Part shown: piece after piece, positions 28,438 through 37,680 of the stretch | How the letters are laid out: each line of letters begins with the position of its first letter | How positions within the stretch are numbered: the stretch's first letter is position 1 | Assembly (NCBI GenBank): GCA_945897185.1 | Contig: CAMDFC010000004.1 | Span: 1-64,000 of the forward strand | Origin: Chitinophaga pinensis | Lineage (GTDB): Bacteria; Bacteroidota; Bacteroidia; Chitinophagales; Chitinophagaceae | Reading direction: 5' to 3' | Length of the DNA stretch: 64,000 nt | Made by a program: the position numbers and the translations under genes | Notes under the pieces: generated by a model | Told to the model about the DNA's origin: nothing | The model's database searches: none | The model's input: only the letters and a program-made list of their open reading frames with translations

Positions 28438-30831
28438 TTGTTCAGGACTGTCAAATATTTTTTTTACACTTTCCTCTTACTCAGCTTAGCAATAACCTCG
28501 TGTACGGTTGTAAGAAAATACCCCAAAGACACTCCATTCCATTTCGAAAATAACATAAATATAATTGGGGAGATCAACAAAGAGGAAAAGTCTATTCTCA
28601 AAACAAGGCTTTTTTCCCAGATTGAAGATAGTGTCCAAATCAGAACAGCATCAAAAATACCTTGGCCCTCATTTCCCTGGATTATTCCCTCTACTGTTAT
28701 GGAAAATCCAACAGTTTATAATGCCAAACCCATTTCCCAGACTATGCTTAACATGAAAAACATGTTAAGCAGCATGGGTTACAGAAAAAGTAATATCTCA
28801 TTTGATACCACCTTAAAAATCAAGAAAAATCAACAAAGAATTGGAGTCCGCTTTAATGTCATTATTGGTCCTCAATACAAAATTGATACCGTAATTTATG
28901 CTTTCCAGGATAGCTTATTGCAGCGCATTGTTTTAGGGTCAGCTGTAGCGTCTACCCTAAAAACAAAAACCCCGTTTAGCTATGAAATAATTGACCAAGA
29001 AATTAGCAGAATTACTGATCTATATCAAAACAATGGTTACTACAAAATTTTAAAAGAAGACATCATTGCAGAAATTGATACAATCAATATTGCTCTTTTG
29101 AATGGAGAAAGCAATCCATTTGAATATTCATCAACACTGTCGATGGCATCAACTAAACTGGATCAACCATCTGTAAAACTATATTTCCGTTTAAGGTCAA
29201 ACAGAGACAGTACTCATACACAACAATATACCATAGGTAAAATAAGTATCTATCCAGATGTTAAAGCAGAGGATAGAGATACCCTACTCCCCCAATCAAT
29301 TCAAGATACAAGCAGGATCAAAATTTATTCATTTTACAATACATTTAATAAACAATTTATTAGAGATAATGTACAGCTTACCCCAGGAAGCATGTTCAAG
29401 CGAGAAGATTACAACAAAACCTTGAATAACTTTAATAAACTAGGCACTTGGCAAAGTATAAATATGGTTGCTGATGCAAATAATCAAGAAAAAAAGATTG
29501 ATTATGTTTTGAAACTTCAGCCTTCAAAGAAGCAATATTTTAGTATCGACTTAGAAGGAAGTAGTATTTTAAACACCTCACAACTTGTTCAAGTTGGAAG
29601 TGGGCGTGTTGGAATAGCAAATAATTTTACACTTAGAAATAGAAATATTGGGAAAAGAGGTATTCAACTTGAAAATAGTCTTAGGACAGGAGTAGAATTT
29701 AATAATTTCAAAAAAATACTATCAGGAGAAATTGCTTTAACCAATAGGCTTACTTTTCCAAGAATGGTAGCACCATTTAGTGATAAATTTAAATCCCGTT
29801 TTCAACAAGCCAAAACAGTAATTTCTGCGGATGTTTCCTATATAGATCGTTTTAGATTTTTTAGATTAAAAACATTTAACACCTTTATAGGGTATGAATG
29901 GAAGCCCAATCCAAGCACTTCTTGGCAGTTCAAACCCTTGAACTTAGAGTTTACCCAATTTAGTCCTGATAGCCTTTTTATAGAGTCTATAAGGAATTTC
30001 CCCTTACTGTTGTACACCTACAACAATGGATTGATTATTGGTATGAATGCCGTGTTTAATAAAAACCTAACGCCCAATAATTCTAAGCATGTCAGTCTCC
30101 TTAAAGTGTATGCAGAAGAGAGTGGTCTACTTGCAGGGGCTTTGTTTTACGAACAAACAAGGAACGGCAAGTATTTGAGTAACCTTTACCGATTTTTCAA
30201 ATTAGACGTTGAATTCAAACATATTGTTGCCAATAAAAAAAGCAGCTTACACATGCGTGCATTTATAGGCGCAGGCTTGGCTTTGTCTACAGCATCGCGA
30301 AGAGGACAGGTGACCCTCCCCTTTTTCAAAAGCTACATGGCAGGTGGCCCAAATAGCATGCGAGGTTGGCCAATACGAAAACTAGGAATTGGATCGAACA
30401 TCTTCTACGATACTGTTGCCAATGGAACTTTCAATGACAAATATGCAGACATGCAATTGGAAGGAAACCTTGAATACAGGTTCAATTTATTCCAGTTCTA
30501 TGGATTTTGGATGAGGGGAGCCGTATTTACAGATATAGGAAACATATGGTTCAGGAATGATTTGGACGGATCACTAAAAAATGCAGGATTCAGGTTAGAT
30601 AGACTTGGAAAAGACATTGCAGTAGCCAGTGGATTCGGTGCGCGAGTGGACTTCAACTATTTTTTATTACGCTTTGATTTGGGCTTCCCCGTAAAAGACC
30701 CTAGGTATAGTCCAACCAATATTGGCAACAGCAATATTGAGCGGTTTTACTCTCAAAGAGAGGGAGGTTGGTTTGTTGATAACCACTGGAACAAACCGGT
30801 ATTTCAATTTGCTATTGGTTATCCTTTCTAA
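28438..30831 (+). CDS. BamA/TamA-family (Omp85) outer-membrane protein, lipoprotein signal
   Basis: A 797-residue Omp85-like protein. The N-terminus has a lipoprotein signal (FLLLSLAITSC, lipobox Cys at about 22). Residues of about 35-350 are POTRA-like, and the C-terminal 16-strand barrel (about 370-797) contains the Omp85 hallmark GGPNSMRGW and ends in Phe. Bacteroidota encode several such lipid-modified TamA-like proteins besides BamA. The role is probably outer-membrane protein or lipid transport; the client is unknown. The start is TTG; no ATG occurs before the signal sequence. Confidence 0.88.
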   Translation: MFRTVKYFFYTFLLLSLAITSCTVVRKYPKDTPFHFENNINIIGEINKEEKSILKTRLFSQIEDSVQIRTASKIPWPSFPWIIPSTVMENPTVYNAKPISQTMLNMKNMLSSMGYRKSNISFDTTLKIKKNQQRIGVRFNVIIGPQYKIDTVIYAFQDSLLQRIVLGSAVASTLKTKTPFSYEIIDQEISRITDLYQNNGYYKILKEDIIAEIDTINIALLNGESNPFEYSSTLSMASTKLDQPSVKLYFRLRSNRDSTHTQQYTIGKISIYPDVKAEDRDTLLPQSIQDTSRIKIYSFYNTFNKQFIRDNVQLTPGSMFKREDYNKTLNNFNKLGTWQSINMVADANNQEKKIDYVLKLQPSKKQYFSIDLEGSSILNTSQLVQVGSGRVGIANNFTLRNRNIGKRGIQLENSLRTGVEFNNFKKILSGEIALTNRLTFPRMVAPFSDKFKSRFQQAKTVISADVSYIDRFRFFRLKTFNTFIGYEWKPNPSTSWQFKPLNLEFTQFSPDSLFIESIRNFPLLLYTYNNGLIIGMNAVFNKNLTPNNSKHVSLLKVYAEESGLLAGALFYEQTRNGKYLSNLYRFFKLDVEFKHIVANKKSSLHMRAFIGAGLALSTASRRGQVTLPFFKSYMAGGPNSMRGWPIRKLGIGSNIFYDTVANGTFNDKYADMQLEGNLEYRFNLFQFYGFWMRGAVFTDIGNIWFRNDLDGSLKNAGFRLDRLGKDIAVASGFGARVDFNYFLLRFDLGFPVKDPRYSPTNIGNSNIERFYSQREGGWFVDNHWNKPVFQFAIGYPF

Positions 30832-31338
30832 TTATTTGATGGAGAAAACTGCTTTTTCTAATTTCTCTACCATTGCATAGGTAGCTGGACAATATTCAAT
30901 ATTTTGTTTGTGTACATGAATATAATCAACCATTTTTTTCTTTGCCAGGTGTGGAAAGCCACTACAATCAGTTGGCCTAATTTCATATATTTTACACATG
31001 TTTGTTTTGAAATCTAAAAACTGACAAGGATTGATTTTATTGGTCCAGTCTTGGTTTTTGTCTTTCACCAACCACTGATCTTTAAACTCTTTAGGCGTTT
31101 GTCCCAAGTGCGATGAAATTCTCTTGATATCCTGAACTGTAAAGGTGGGTGTCATCACTTTACAACAGTTGGCACAAGAAAGACAATTCACTTCTTTCCA
31201 AACTTCTTTGTCAATCTTTTCAGCAAGCTGATCTAGGTGAGGGGGTGCCTTTTTCTCAACTTTAGACAACACCAATCTCAGCCTTCTTTTGTTCTTTTCT
31301 ACTTTTCTTTTAAAATTGCGCAGGTTGATACTATCCAT
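30832..31338 (-). CDS. YkgJ-family cysteine cluster protein
   Basis: A 168-residue protein whose cysteine array is CLSCANCC (52-59), then C105, C115 and C125 in NPCQFLDF, NMCKIYEIRP and TDCSGFPH. This is the YkgJ/zinc- or iron-chelating cluster family. A basic N-terminal 30 residues precede it. No enzymatic role is known for this branch. The stop codon directly follows that of the convergent BamA-like gene. Confidence 0.88.
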   Translation of the reverse strand: MDSINLRNFKRKVEKNKRRLRLVLSKVEKKAPPHLDQLAEKIDKEVWKEVNCLSCANCCKVMTPTFTVQDIKRISSHLGQTPKEFKDQWLVKDKNQDWTNKINPCQFLDFKTNMCKIYEIRPTDCSGFPHLAKKKMVDYIHVHKQNIEYCPATYAMVEKLEKAVFSIK

Positions 31339-31431
31339 TTAAATCAATAATAACTTGAATAATCAGTAATTTGAGTTACGAATTTAAAGCAATATCTCGT
31401 TCTTATCCGAATAGATAGAAAATAAACATAC

Positions 31432-32337
31432 ATGTGGGAATCTTACAAGAAAGGCTTTCTAATTCACCTCGAACTGGAAAAATCTCTTTCTCCCAATACA
31501 ATTGAGGCCTATTCACTGGACCTGGGAAAACTTATCCAGTTTATCGAAATCATGCAAAAGAAAGTTGGCCCAAATGAATTAAAGTTGGCCGACCTCCAAG
31601 CCTATGTCAAGTGGATTGCTGAGCTTGGCATGAGTGAACGTTCTCAGTCCAGAATCATTTCAGGCATAAAGGCATTCTATAAATATTGCTTACAAGAAGA
31701 AATCGTCAGACAAGATCCAACAGAGCTCTTGTCTGCTCCAAAGTTAAAAAAAGCACTTCCCGACACGCTAACCTTCGAAGAAATCGAAGCCCTAATTGCC
31801 AAAATTGACCAAAGTAAACCTGAGGGGGTTCGAAACAAGTCGATGATGGAAACTTTGTACAGCTGCGGACTCCGTGTTACTGAATTGATCAACTTAAGGA
31901 GATCGCATTTGTACCTAGACATCGGCTTTGTACGTGTAATTGGCAAAGGAGATAAGGAAAGATTGATTCCAATAGGCTCGGATGCCATCAAACACCTTCA
32001 AATCTATTTACAAGAAATAAGGACCAAACAAGTAGAAAAAAAGGGAAACGAGGATGTCGTATTTCTGAACAGACGAGGCAGTAAGCTATCCCGAATTATG
32101 GTTTTTTACATCATCAAAGATTTAGCCATTAAAGCAGAAATCAAAAAAACCATCTCCCCACATACCTTCCGCCATTCATTTGCCACCCATCTGGTAGAAG
32201 GTGGTGCAGATTTGAGAGCAGTCCAGGAAATGTTGGGGCATGAAAGCATCACTACAACAGAAATCTATACACATCTGGATAGAAATTTTTTAAGAGATAC
32301 GCTAAACAGATTCCATCCAGGATTCAAAAACAAATAA
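31432..32337 (+). CDS. xerD: Tyrosine recombinase XerD (chromosome dimer resolution)
   Basis: A 301-residue site-specific recombinase. The SAM-like N-domain is at about 1-90. The catalytic set is complete: R148 (CGLRVTEL), K172 (GKGDKE), H244/R247 (PHTFRHSFATH), H270 (LGHES) and the nucleophile Tyr279 (TEIYTH). It fits XerD by overall length and lack of an integrase-type DNA-binding extension; XerC cannot be fully excluded. No att site or phage gene is nearby, supporting a housekeeping role at dif. Confidence 0.92.
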   Translation: MWESYKKGFLIHLELEKSLSPNTIEAYSLDLGKLIQFIEIMQKKVGPNELKLADLQAYVKWIAELGMSERSQSRIISGIKAFYKYCLQEEIVRQDPTELLSAPKLKKALPDTLTFEEIEALIAKIDQSKPEGVRNKSMMETLYSCGLRVTELINLRRSHLYLDIGFVRVIGKGDKERLIPIGSDAIKHLQIYLQEIRTKQVEKKGNEDVVFLNRRGSKLSRIMVFYIIKDLAIKAEIKKTISPHTFRHSFATHLVEGGADLRAVQEMLGHESITTTEIYTHLDRNFLRDTLNRFHPGFKNK

Positions 32338-32361
32338 CTTCGCAGTTCGAAACTATTGTAT

Positions 32362-32673
32362 ATGAATACTACAACATTGGGTCTTTTAAGGAAAGTTGGC
32401 ATTGCAGAGGGTATTTCTTTTTTAGTTTTGCTGCTCATAGCAATGCCTTTAAAGTACATGATGGGTATGCCTTTAGCTGTTAAATATATTGGTTCAGCTC
32501 ATGGTGCTCTATTTGTACTATACGTTGGGCTTGCTTATTATGCCAAAGAAGTCTATCAATGGCCCTTCAAAAAATTTCTTATGGCTTTCGTTGCAGCATG
32601 GTTACCATTGGGAACAATTTTCTTTGATGCCAGACTAAAAAAAGATCAGGAGTTATTATCTCGTAAACAGTAA
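32362..32673 (+). CDS. DUF3817 family membrane protein
   Basis: A 103-residue integral membrane protein with about three hydrophobic segments and the family start LGLLRKVGIAEGISFLVLL. The PLKYMMGMPLAVKYIGSAHGALFVLYV segment is typical of DUF3817. I use the ATG at 32362 rather than TTG 32356. A TAACTTCG box (32335-32342) overlapping the xerD stop codon could be a weak promoter. Function unknown. Confidence 0.85.
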   Translation: MNTTTLGLLRKVGIAEGISFLVLLLIAMPLKYMMGMPLAVKYIGSAHGALFVLYVGLAYYAKEVYQWPFKKFLMAFVAAWLPLGTIFFDARLKKDQELLSRKQ

Positions 32674-32706
32674 TCAATTTATAAAAAGTCAACAAAAATC
32701 ACCAAA

Positions 32707-33540
32707 ATGAAAAAACTATTTCTAGGTTTAGCAGCATTAGCCTTATTTAATTTTACACAAGCACAAGGGTTAAAAACACCTTCTCCTTCTACTTCACAAA
32801 CAGTTAAGCAAGAATTTGGACTAGGAAGTATTGAACTATCCTATTCAAGGCCCAATACCAAAGGCAGAACCATCTTCGGTGATTTAGTGCCTTTTGGTGC
32901 AGTATGGCGCACTGGAGCCAATAGTGCGACAACACTAACTTTTTCCGAAGAAGTGATTATTGGAGGCAAAAATATTCCTGCCGGTAAATATGGCTTATTG
33001 ACCATCCCAGGGGCAGCTGAGTGGACCATCATTATTACTAAACAATTGGATGTTACTTCACCATCTGCATACAAACAAGAAATGGATGTAGTAAGAGTTA
33101 CCGCTCCTACTGTTGCTATGCCTTATGCAATTGAATCTTTCATGGTCTTTTTTGAAAATGTAAGTAGCAATTCTCTAGAGTTGATGATTATCTGGGGGAA
33201 AACTGCAGTGAGCCTGCCAATCAAGGTTGACATAGACAGCAAGATTATGGCTCAAATTGAGAGCTTGATGAATACAGACAACAAGCCCTATTTTAATGCT
33301 GCCATGTACTACATAGACAACAATAAAGATTTAAACAAGGCTGCAGGGTGGTTAGAAAAAGCAACTGCTCAAACGCCCAATGCCTATTGGATTTGGTACC
33401 AAAAAGCAAGATGCCTTGCACTACTTGGTAAAAAAGCAGAAGCCATGACCACTTCAATAAAATCCTTAGAATTGGCCAGAGCAGGAAAGAATCCAGATTA
33501 TGTAACACTAAATGAAAAGTTACAGTCCACTTTAAAATAG
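32707..33540 (+). CDS. DUF2911 domain-containing exported protein with C-terminal TPR
   Basis: A 277-residue protein. The signal peptide is MKKLFLGLAALALFNFTQAQ. DUF2911 (about 22-165) shows IELSYSRPNTKGRTIFG, PFGAVWRTGANSATTLTF and GGKNIPAGKYGLLTIPG. The last 90 residues are helical and TPR-like (NKDLNKAAGWLEKATAQ, LALLGKKAEAM). Periplasmic; function unknown. A shared bidirectional terminator follows. Confidence 0.9.
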   Translation: MKKLFLGLAALALFNFTQAQGLKTPSPSTSQTVKQEFGLGSIELSYSRPNTKGRTIFGDLVPFGAVWRTGANSATTLTFSEEVIIGGKNIPAGKYGLLTIPGAAEWTIIITKQLDVTSPSAYKQEMDVVRVTAPTVAMPYAIESFMVFFENVSSNSLELMIIWGKTAVSLPIKVDIDSKIMAQIESLMNTDNKPYFNAAMYYIDNNKDLNKAAGWLEKATAQTPNAYWIWYQKARCLALLGKKAEAMTTSIKSLELARAGKNPDYVTLNEKLQSTLK

Positions 33541-33555
33541 TAGCCCTAAAACATT

Positions 33556-33588
33556 AAAAATGCCCGCTATTAAATAGTGGGCATTTTT
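33556..33588. terminator. Bidirectional intrinsic terminator between DUF2911 gene and PPTase gene
   Basis: AAAAATGCCCGCTAT, a 3-nt loop and ATAGTGGGCATTTTT form a 15-bp stem with one wobble pair. The A- and T-runs at its ends provide U-tracts in both directions. It separates two convergent genes. Confidence 0.88.
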
Positions 33589-34207
33589 ATTTTACAAGGT
33601 AGGTTAACCAATGATCCTCTACCTGTAAGCAGATTACCTCCAAACTAACCCCTTCCACTTTGCCAAATTGTACAGTTTGTACAGCAGAATCGAATTCTTT
33701 TTTATCCTCGATTTTTATATCCTTTGCAAAATCTACTCCACCCTTACCCCACCATTTGTATACGGTCTCTTTGATAGACCAATAAAGTGTAAGTCTTGAA
33801 ATTAAGCTTTGCTCATCTAAGCCACTGAGAGATTTAATTTCATCCGCATGTAAAAACTTATTCTTGATGCGTAAAACACGAGGAGTGATTTTTTCTATGT
33901 CTATACCCACGGGAAAATCATTACTCAGCACAACTGCTGCCATTTGAGTAGTATGAGATAAATTGAATTCGAATTGATTAGAAATTAACTCCGGCTTTCC
34001 CGCCTCCCCCAAAGAAATATGTTGAATTGGAAAATTCGGCTCCAAATATGTTATAAGAAATCTAGTAGCCAATTGCTGTAGACTACGGTCAGGATGTATT
34101 GCATTGGCTTGATAAGAAATGGTAGACGAAAAAAATGCTGCTTCTTCCTCTATTTTCCAAACCCCCAATTTAAATGAGCTCGTTTCTTTTAACAACAACA
34201 ATGACAT
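33587..34207 (-). CDS. 4'-phosphopantetheinyl transferase superfamily protein
   Basis: Transfers phosphopantetheine from CoA to a carrier-protein serine. It is 206 residues, the Sfp/AcpT-like size. Magnesium-binding residues appear in VGIDIEKI (D103, E105), and the WSIKETVYKWWGKGG motif (143-157) is the second signature. The preceding FNLSHT matches the N-terminal subdomain. No PKS, NRPS or acyl-carrier gene is adjacent, so the acceptor is unknown; fatty-acid ACP or a secondary-metabolite carrier are both possible. Confidence 0.9.
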   Translation of the reverse strand: MSLLLLKETSSFKLGVWKIEEEAAFFSSTISYQANAIHPDRSLQQLATRFLITYLEPNFPIQHISLGEAGKPELISNQFEFNLSHTTQMAAVVLSNDFPVGIDIEKITPRVLRIKNKFLHADEIKSLSGLDEQSLISRLTLYWSIKETVYKWWGKGGVDFAKDIKIEDKKEFDSAVQTVQFGKVEGVSLEVICLQVEDHWLTYLVK

Positions 34208-34317
34208 AGTGTAAAGTTACAAGTAAAGCCTATTTATTTTACCTGTTTACAGTTTGTTGAAAAAATTTGTTTCTTAACTAGCAAGCTATTCCGAATTTTG
34301 AACTGCAAAAAAAAGCT

Positions 34318-34854
34318 ATGATTTTATCAGACAAACGAATTTTAGAGGAAATAGAGAAAGGGAGTATCAAAATAACTCCTTTTGAGAAATCTTGCGTTGG
34401 TAGCAACTCTTACGACGTTCATTTGGGCAAACACTTGGCCACATACAAAAACCATATTTTAGATGCCAAAGTCCATAATGAAATTGAATATTTCGAAATC
34501 TCAGATGAGGGCTTTGTTTTATATCCCCATGTCTTTTATTTAGGAGTTACACAGGAATATACAGAAACACACGAGCACGTTCCTTTCCTTGAGGGCAAAT
34601 CATCAACCGGAAGATTGGGTATTGACATTCACGCCACTGCAGGCAAAGGAGATGTGGGTTTTTGTGGAAACTGGACATTGGAAATTTCTGTAAAGCAACC
34701 CGTCAAAATTTACCATGGCATGCCCATAGGACAACTTATCTATTTCCCCGTAGAAGGTGAAATTGAAGTAAAATACAACCAGAAATCAAACGCCAAATAC
34801 AGTGGACAGCCTGATCGACCAATTGAAAGTATGATGTGGAAGAACAAATTTTAA
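34318..34854 (+). CDS. dcd: dCTP deaminase
   Basis: Makes dUTP from dCTP for thymidylate synthesis. It is 178 residues with the trimeric dUTPase-like fold. Motifs seen are GSNSYDVHLG near the N-terminus, FLEGKSSTGRLGIDIHATAG and GFCGNWTLEIS (containing the catalytic Glu). The last 18 nt overlap the GTG-started ORF downstream. Confidence 0.95.
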   Translation: MILSDKRILEEIEKGSIKITPFEKSCVGSNSYDVHLGKHLATYKNHILDAKVHNEIEYFEISDEGFVLYPHVFYLGVTQEYTETHEHVPFLEGKSSTGRLGIDIHATAGKGDVGFCGNWTLEISVKQPVKIYHGMPIGQLIYFPVEGEIEVKYNQKSNAKYSGQPDRPIESMMWKNKF

Positions 34855-35585
34855 ATAAGAGATTGTCTGTCAAAGAACAGGTTCTTGAATACAGAACCCT
34901 ATTGGTAGTGATGCGCTACCCAAAATTCCTGTCCTTTCTTGGGTTTCTCTCAATGGTTTTATTTCATTTCCCATTGTTCTTCAAAAAAAATATTCACTTC
35001 TATAAATTAATGGGGACGGGTAAAAATGGAAGTTTCGATATAGTTCCAGACTTGTCGCAATGGTCAATTATCCTCTTCTTCAACAAAGCTGAATTTCCAG
35101 ATCAAGAAATTCAACACTTATCCAAAGCATTATTGGGCAATTTCATCTTGAGATGGCTCAAGTTATTTAATACCAAAAACAAGTTTTTACTACTAGAGCC
35201 TTATGCAGGGCATGGCAGTTGGGATGGAAATTCGTTTGTGCAAAATAGAAAATCTGAAATGACAGTTGAGGGGAGAATCGGGGTACTTACAAGGGCATCA
35301 ATTCGACTAAATCGACTTACTGCATTTTGGAAGGCCGTACCCGCTACTTCTAAAGACATGCATAAAAACGATGGTTTTATCTACTCTATAGGTATTGGAG
35401 AAATCCCTTTGATAAAACAAGCTACCTTCAGTATATGGGAATCTGAGGCCCAGATGAAAACTTACGCCTATAAAATGAGCGCTCATCAGGAAGTAATTAA
35501 AAGAACCCGGGCAGAAAGATGGTACAGTGAGGAAATGTTTCTGCGCTTCAAAATTATAAAAACCAACCCCGAGTTTACCCCTTAA
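34836..35585 (+). CDS. CrtA-like (spheroidene monooxygenase-like) protein
   Basis: A 249-residue soluble protein resembling the CrtA family by FYKLMGTGKNGSFDIVPDLSQW and the C-terminal AFSIWESEAQMKTYAYK-like block (here ATFSIWESEAQMKTYAYKM). CrtA oxidises acyclic carotenoids in phototrophs. No carotenoid gene is adjacent, so the role here is open. The start is uncertain: GTG 34836 overlaps the end of dcd, and TTG 34863 is an alternative. Both precede the first beta strand TLLVVMRYPK. Confidence 0.75.
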   Translation: MEEQILNKRLSVKEQVLEYRTLLVVMRYPKFLSFLGFLSMVLFHFPLFFKKNIHFYKLMGTGKNGSFDIVPDLSQWSIILFFNKAEFPDQEIQHLSKALLGNFILRWLKLFNTKNKFLLLEPYAGHGSWDGNSFVQNRKSEMTVEGRIGVLTRASIRLNRLTAFWKAVPATSKDMHKNDGFIYSIGIGEIPLIKQATFSIWESEAQMKTYAYKMSAHQEVIKRTRAERWYSEEMFLRFKIIKTNPEFTP

Positions 35586-35595
35586 TTATCCAATC

Positions 35596-36486
35596 ATGAA
35601 GATCTTACTAACTGGTAGCAACGGTATGTTAGGTTCTTGGATTGCTGAATATTTAAGTGCAAGTACCCATGAAACTATGGCCACGGGAAAGGGACATTTT
35701 AGGCTCGCACAGTCTTTCATTCACGAAAATTTCACCTACACTACCTTAGATATAACAGATCGAGATGCAGTAATGAAGTGCATCAAAGCATTCGCACCAG
35801 ACACCATAATTCATTCCGCTGCAATTACACAAGTAGATGATTGTGAATTAAATAAAAGATTTTGCTATAGTGTTAATGTAGATGGAACAAAAAATATTAT
35901 TGATGCTGCAAAAGAGGTAGATGCCAGAATTTGCTATCTGTCAACCGACTTTGTGTTTAGTGGTGAAGCCGGTCCTTATCAAGAAACGGATTCCGCGGTT
36001 CCAGTAAATTATTATGGGGCAACCAAGTTGCTGGCTGAAGAGCTTGTCGGAAAAAGTGGATTACATTGGTGTACCATTAGAACCATTCTTTTGTATGGAA
36101 AAGCAGATCCCTTGAAACGCTCAAACTTCGTTTATTGGATTAAAAAAAATCTTGAAGAGGGTACTAAAATTAAAGTGGTAAATGACCAAATTCGAACCCC
36201 TACCTATATTCCAGATCTTGTAAACGGAATATTTCTCTGCCTCAACAAAGAGGCACAAGGTATATTTCATATATCAGGAGCTGATGTATTAACTCCTTTT
36301 GAAATGGCATTAGCAATTGCAAACCACCTCAAATTGAACAAAGAATTGCTTGAACCTGTGGATGCATCTAGCTTTAGCCAGGCAGGCAGGAGGCCCTTAA
36401 AAACAGGTTTTATCATCGAAAAAGCCAAAAAAGAACTGGGTTATTCACCAACAGATTTTCAAAACAGCTTGAGACTGCTTTTTTGA
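35596..36486 (+). CDS. RmlD-like SDR family sugar-nucleotide reductase
   Basis: A 296-residue extended SDR. The NAD(P)-binding motif is GSNGMLGSW (about 7-15), the Asp-containing DITD follows, and the catalytic YYGATKL (YxxxK) is at about residue 133. The overall pattern (HSAAITQVDDCE, STDFVFSGEAGPYQETD, RTPTYIPDL) matches dTDP-4-dehydrorhamnose reductase. No rmlA/B/C neighbours are present, so a different sugar nucleotide or a methionine adenosyltransferase-beta-like role is possible. It begins 10 bp after the CrtA-like gene. Confidence 0.85.
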   Translation: MKILLTGSNGMLGSWIAEYLSASTHETMATGKGHFRLAQSFIHENFTYTTLDITDRDAVMKCIKAFAPDTIIHSAAITQVDDCELNKRFCYSVNVDGTKNIIDAAKEVDARICYLSTDFVFSGEAGPYQETDSAVPVNYYGATKLLAEELVGKSGLHWCTIRTILLYGKADPLKRSNFVYWIKKNLEEGTKIKVVNDQIRTPTYIPDLVNGIFLCLNKEAQGIFHISGADVLTPFEMALAIANHLKLNKELLEPVDASSFSQAGRRPLKTGFIIEKAKKELGYSPTDFQNSLRLLF

Positions 36487-36570
36487 GGTATTGTTATTCC
36501 CTACTATAGTGTTGTGGATAAGAGTTCGCAATTCCATGCCCCAATTAACTCATAAATAACTTTAAATTAT

Positions 36571-36578
36571 TAAATTTG
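36571..36578 (+). promoter_or_regulatory. Candidate -7 promoter box for pfkA
   Basis: TAAATTTG is a perfect TAnnTTTG element 58 bp before the pfkA ATG in a 150-bp intergenic region. Nothing else is seen in that gap. Confidence 0.4.
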
Positions 36579-36636
36579 CGACCAGCTAAAACCCACAACG
36601 AAAGTTTACCCTTCAAGAAACAATACCAACAACCCC

Positions 36637-37620
36637 ATGGCAAAAAAAGTAACAAAAATTGGTGTCATGACTTCAGGAGGAGATTCCCCTGGCATGAATG
36701 CCTGCATAAGAGCTGTTGTTAGAACAGGGATTTACCACAAACTTGAGGTTTTTGGCATAACAAGAGGATACTCAGGGTTAATTGATAACGACATCCACAA
36801 AATGGAGTCGAGAAGTGTTGCAAACATCATACAAAGAGGTGGTACAATTTTAAAAACTGCGAGGTGCAAAGAGTTTCTTACACCGGAAGGAAGAAAAAAA
36901 GCCTACAACAACCTCAAAAAACTGGGCATCGATGGACTTGTAATTATTGGTGGCGACGGCTCGTTCAAAGGAGCCCAAGTTTTTTCAAATGAATTCAACA
37001 TCCCTTGCATAGGAATACCGGGCACGATTGATAAGGATATTGCAGGAACCGACTTCACCATTGGTTTTGATACTGCAGTAAATACAGCCATTGAAGCCAT
37101 AGACAAAATAAGAGATACGGCCGATGCCCACGATCGTCTATTCATTGTAGAAGTTATGGGAAGGGATTCAGGCTATATTGCCCTTCACAGTGGAATTGGG
37201 ACTGGAGCTGAACATATTTTAATCCCGGAGCGAAAGACTGACATTGAAGCGATTATTACCTCCCTCCAAGAAAAAGAAAAAAGAAAAAAACTCGTAAATA
37301 TTGTTATTGTAGCCGAAGGTGATGATTATGGAGGGGGCACAGACCTGGCAAATCTGATTAAAGAGCGGATCCCAAATTTTGACATCAGAGTTGCTATTCT
37401 TGGACATATCCAGCGTGGGGGCTCACCAACATCAATAGATAGGTTGATTGCAAGTAGAATGGGTTACTCTGCTGTAGAGTGCCTCATTGAGGGCAAAACC
37501 AATTTGATGGTAGGAATCATGAACAACAAGATGCATTTCACCCCATTAGACAAAGCCGTAAAAGCAAAGCAAAAAATAAGTGACGAATGGCTGAAGATTG
37601 TAAAAATTTTAGCCACTTAA
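36637..37620 (+). CDS. pfkA: ATP-dependent 6-phosphofructokinase
   Basis: Commits fructose-6-phosphate to glycolysis. It is 327 residues, the bacterial PfkA size. Seen are the nucleotide loop GVMTSGGDSPGMNACIRA, the catalytic GTIDKDIAGTD (proton-acceptor Asp) and the substrate segment EVMGRDSGYIAL. LGHIQRGGSPTSIDR is the C-terminal signature. Gly-Gly-Asp-Gly in IIGGDGSFKGA indicates the ATP-using rather than pyrophosphate-using type. Pyruvate kinase follows 60 bp downstream, pairing the two regulated steps of glycolysis. Confidence 0.97.
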   Translation: MAKKVTKIGVMTSGGDSPGMNACIRAVVRTGIYHKLEVFGITRGYSGLIDNDIHKMESRSVANIIQRGGTILKTARCKEFLTPEGRKKAYNNLKKLGIDGLVIIGGDGSFKGAQVFSNEFNIPCIGIPGTIDKDIAGTDFTIGFDTAVNTAIEAIDKIRDTADAHDRLFIVEVMGRDSGYIALHSGIGTGAEHILIPERKTDIEAIITSLQEKEKRKKLVNIVIVAEGDDYGGGTDLANLIKERIPNFDIRVAILGHIQRGGSPTSIDRLIASRMGYSAVECLIEGKTNLMVGIMNNKMHFTPLDKAVKAKQKISDEWLKIVKILAT

Positions 37621-37680
37621 CGATATAAAACAGCAGTTTCATTTCTGCTTTTTTATTTTATTAAATTACAACCAAGACGA

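Noticed and set aside
37628-37656. Hairpin AGCAG...CTGCT followed by T-run between pfkA and pyk
   Set aside because: Only 5 bp of stem with an 8-nt loop; may cause partial termination but is not strong enough to list as a terminator.
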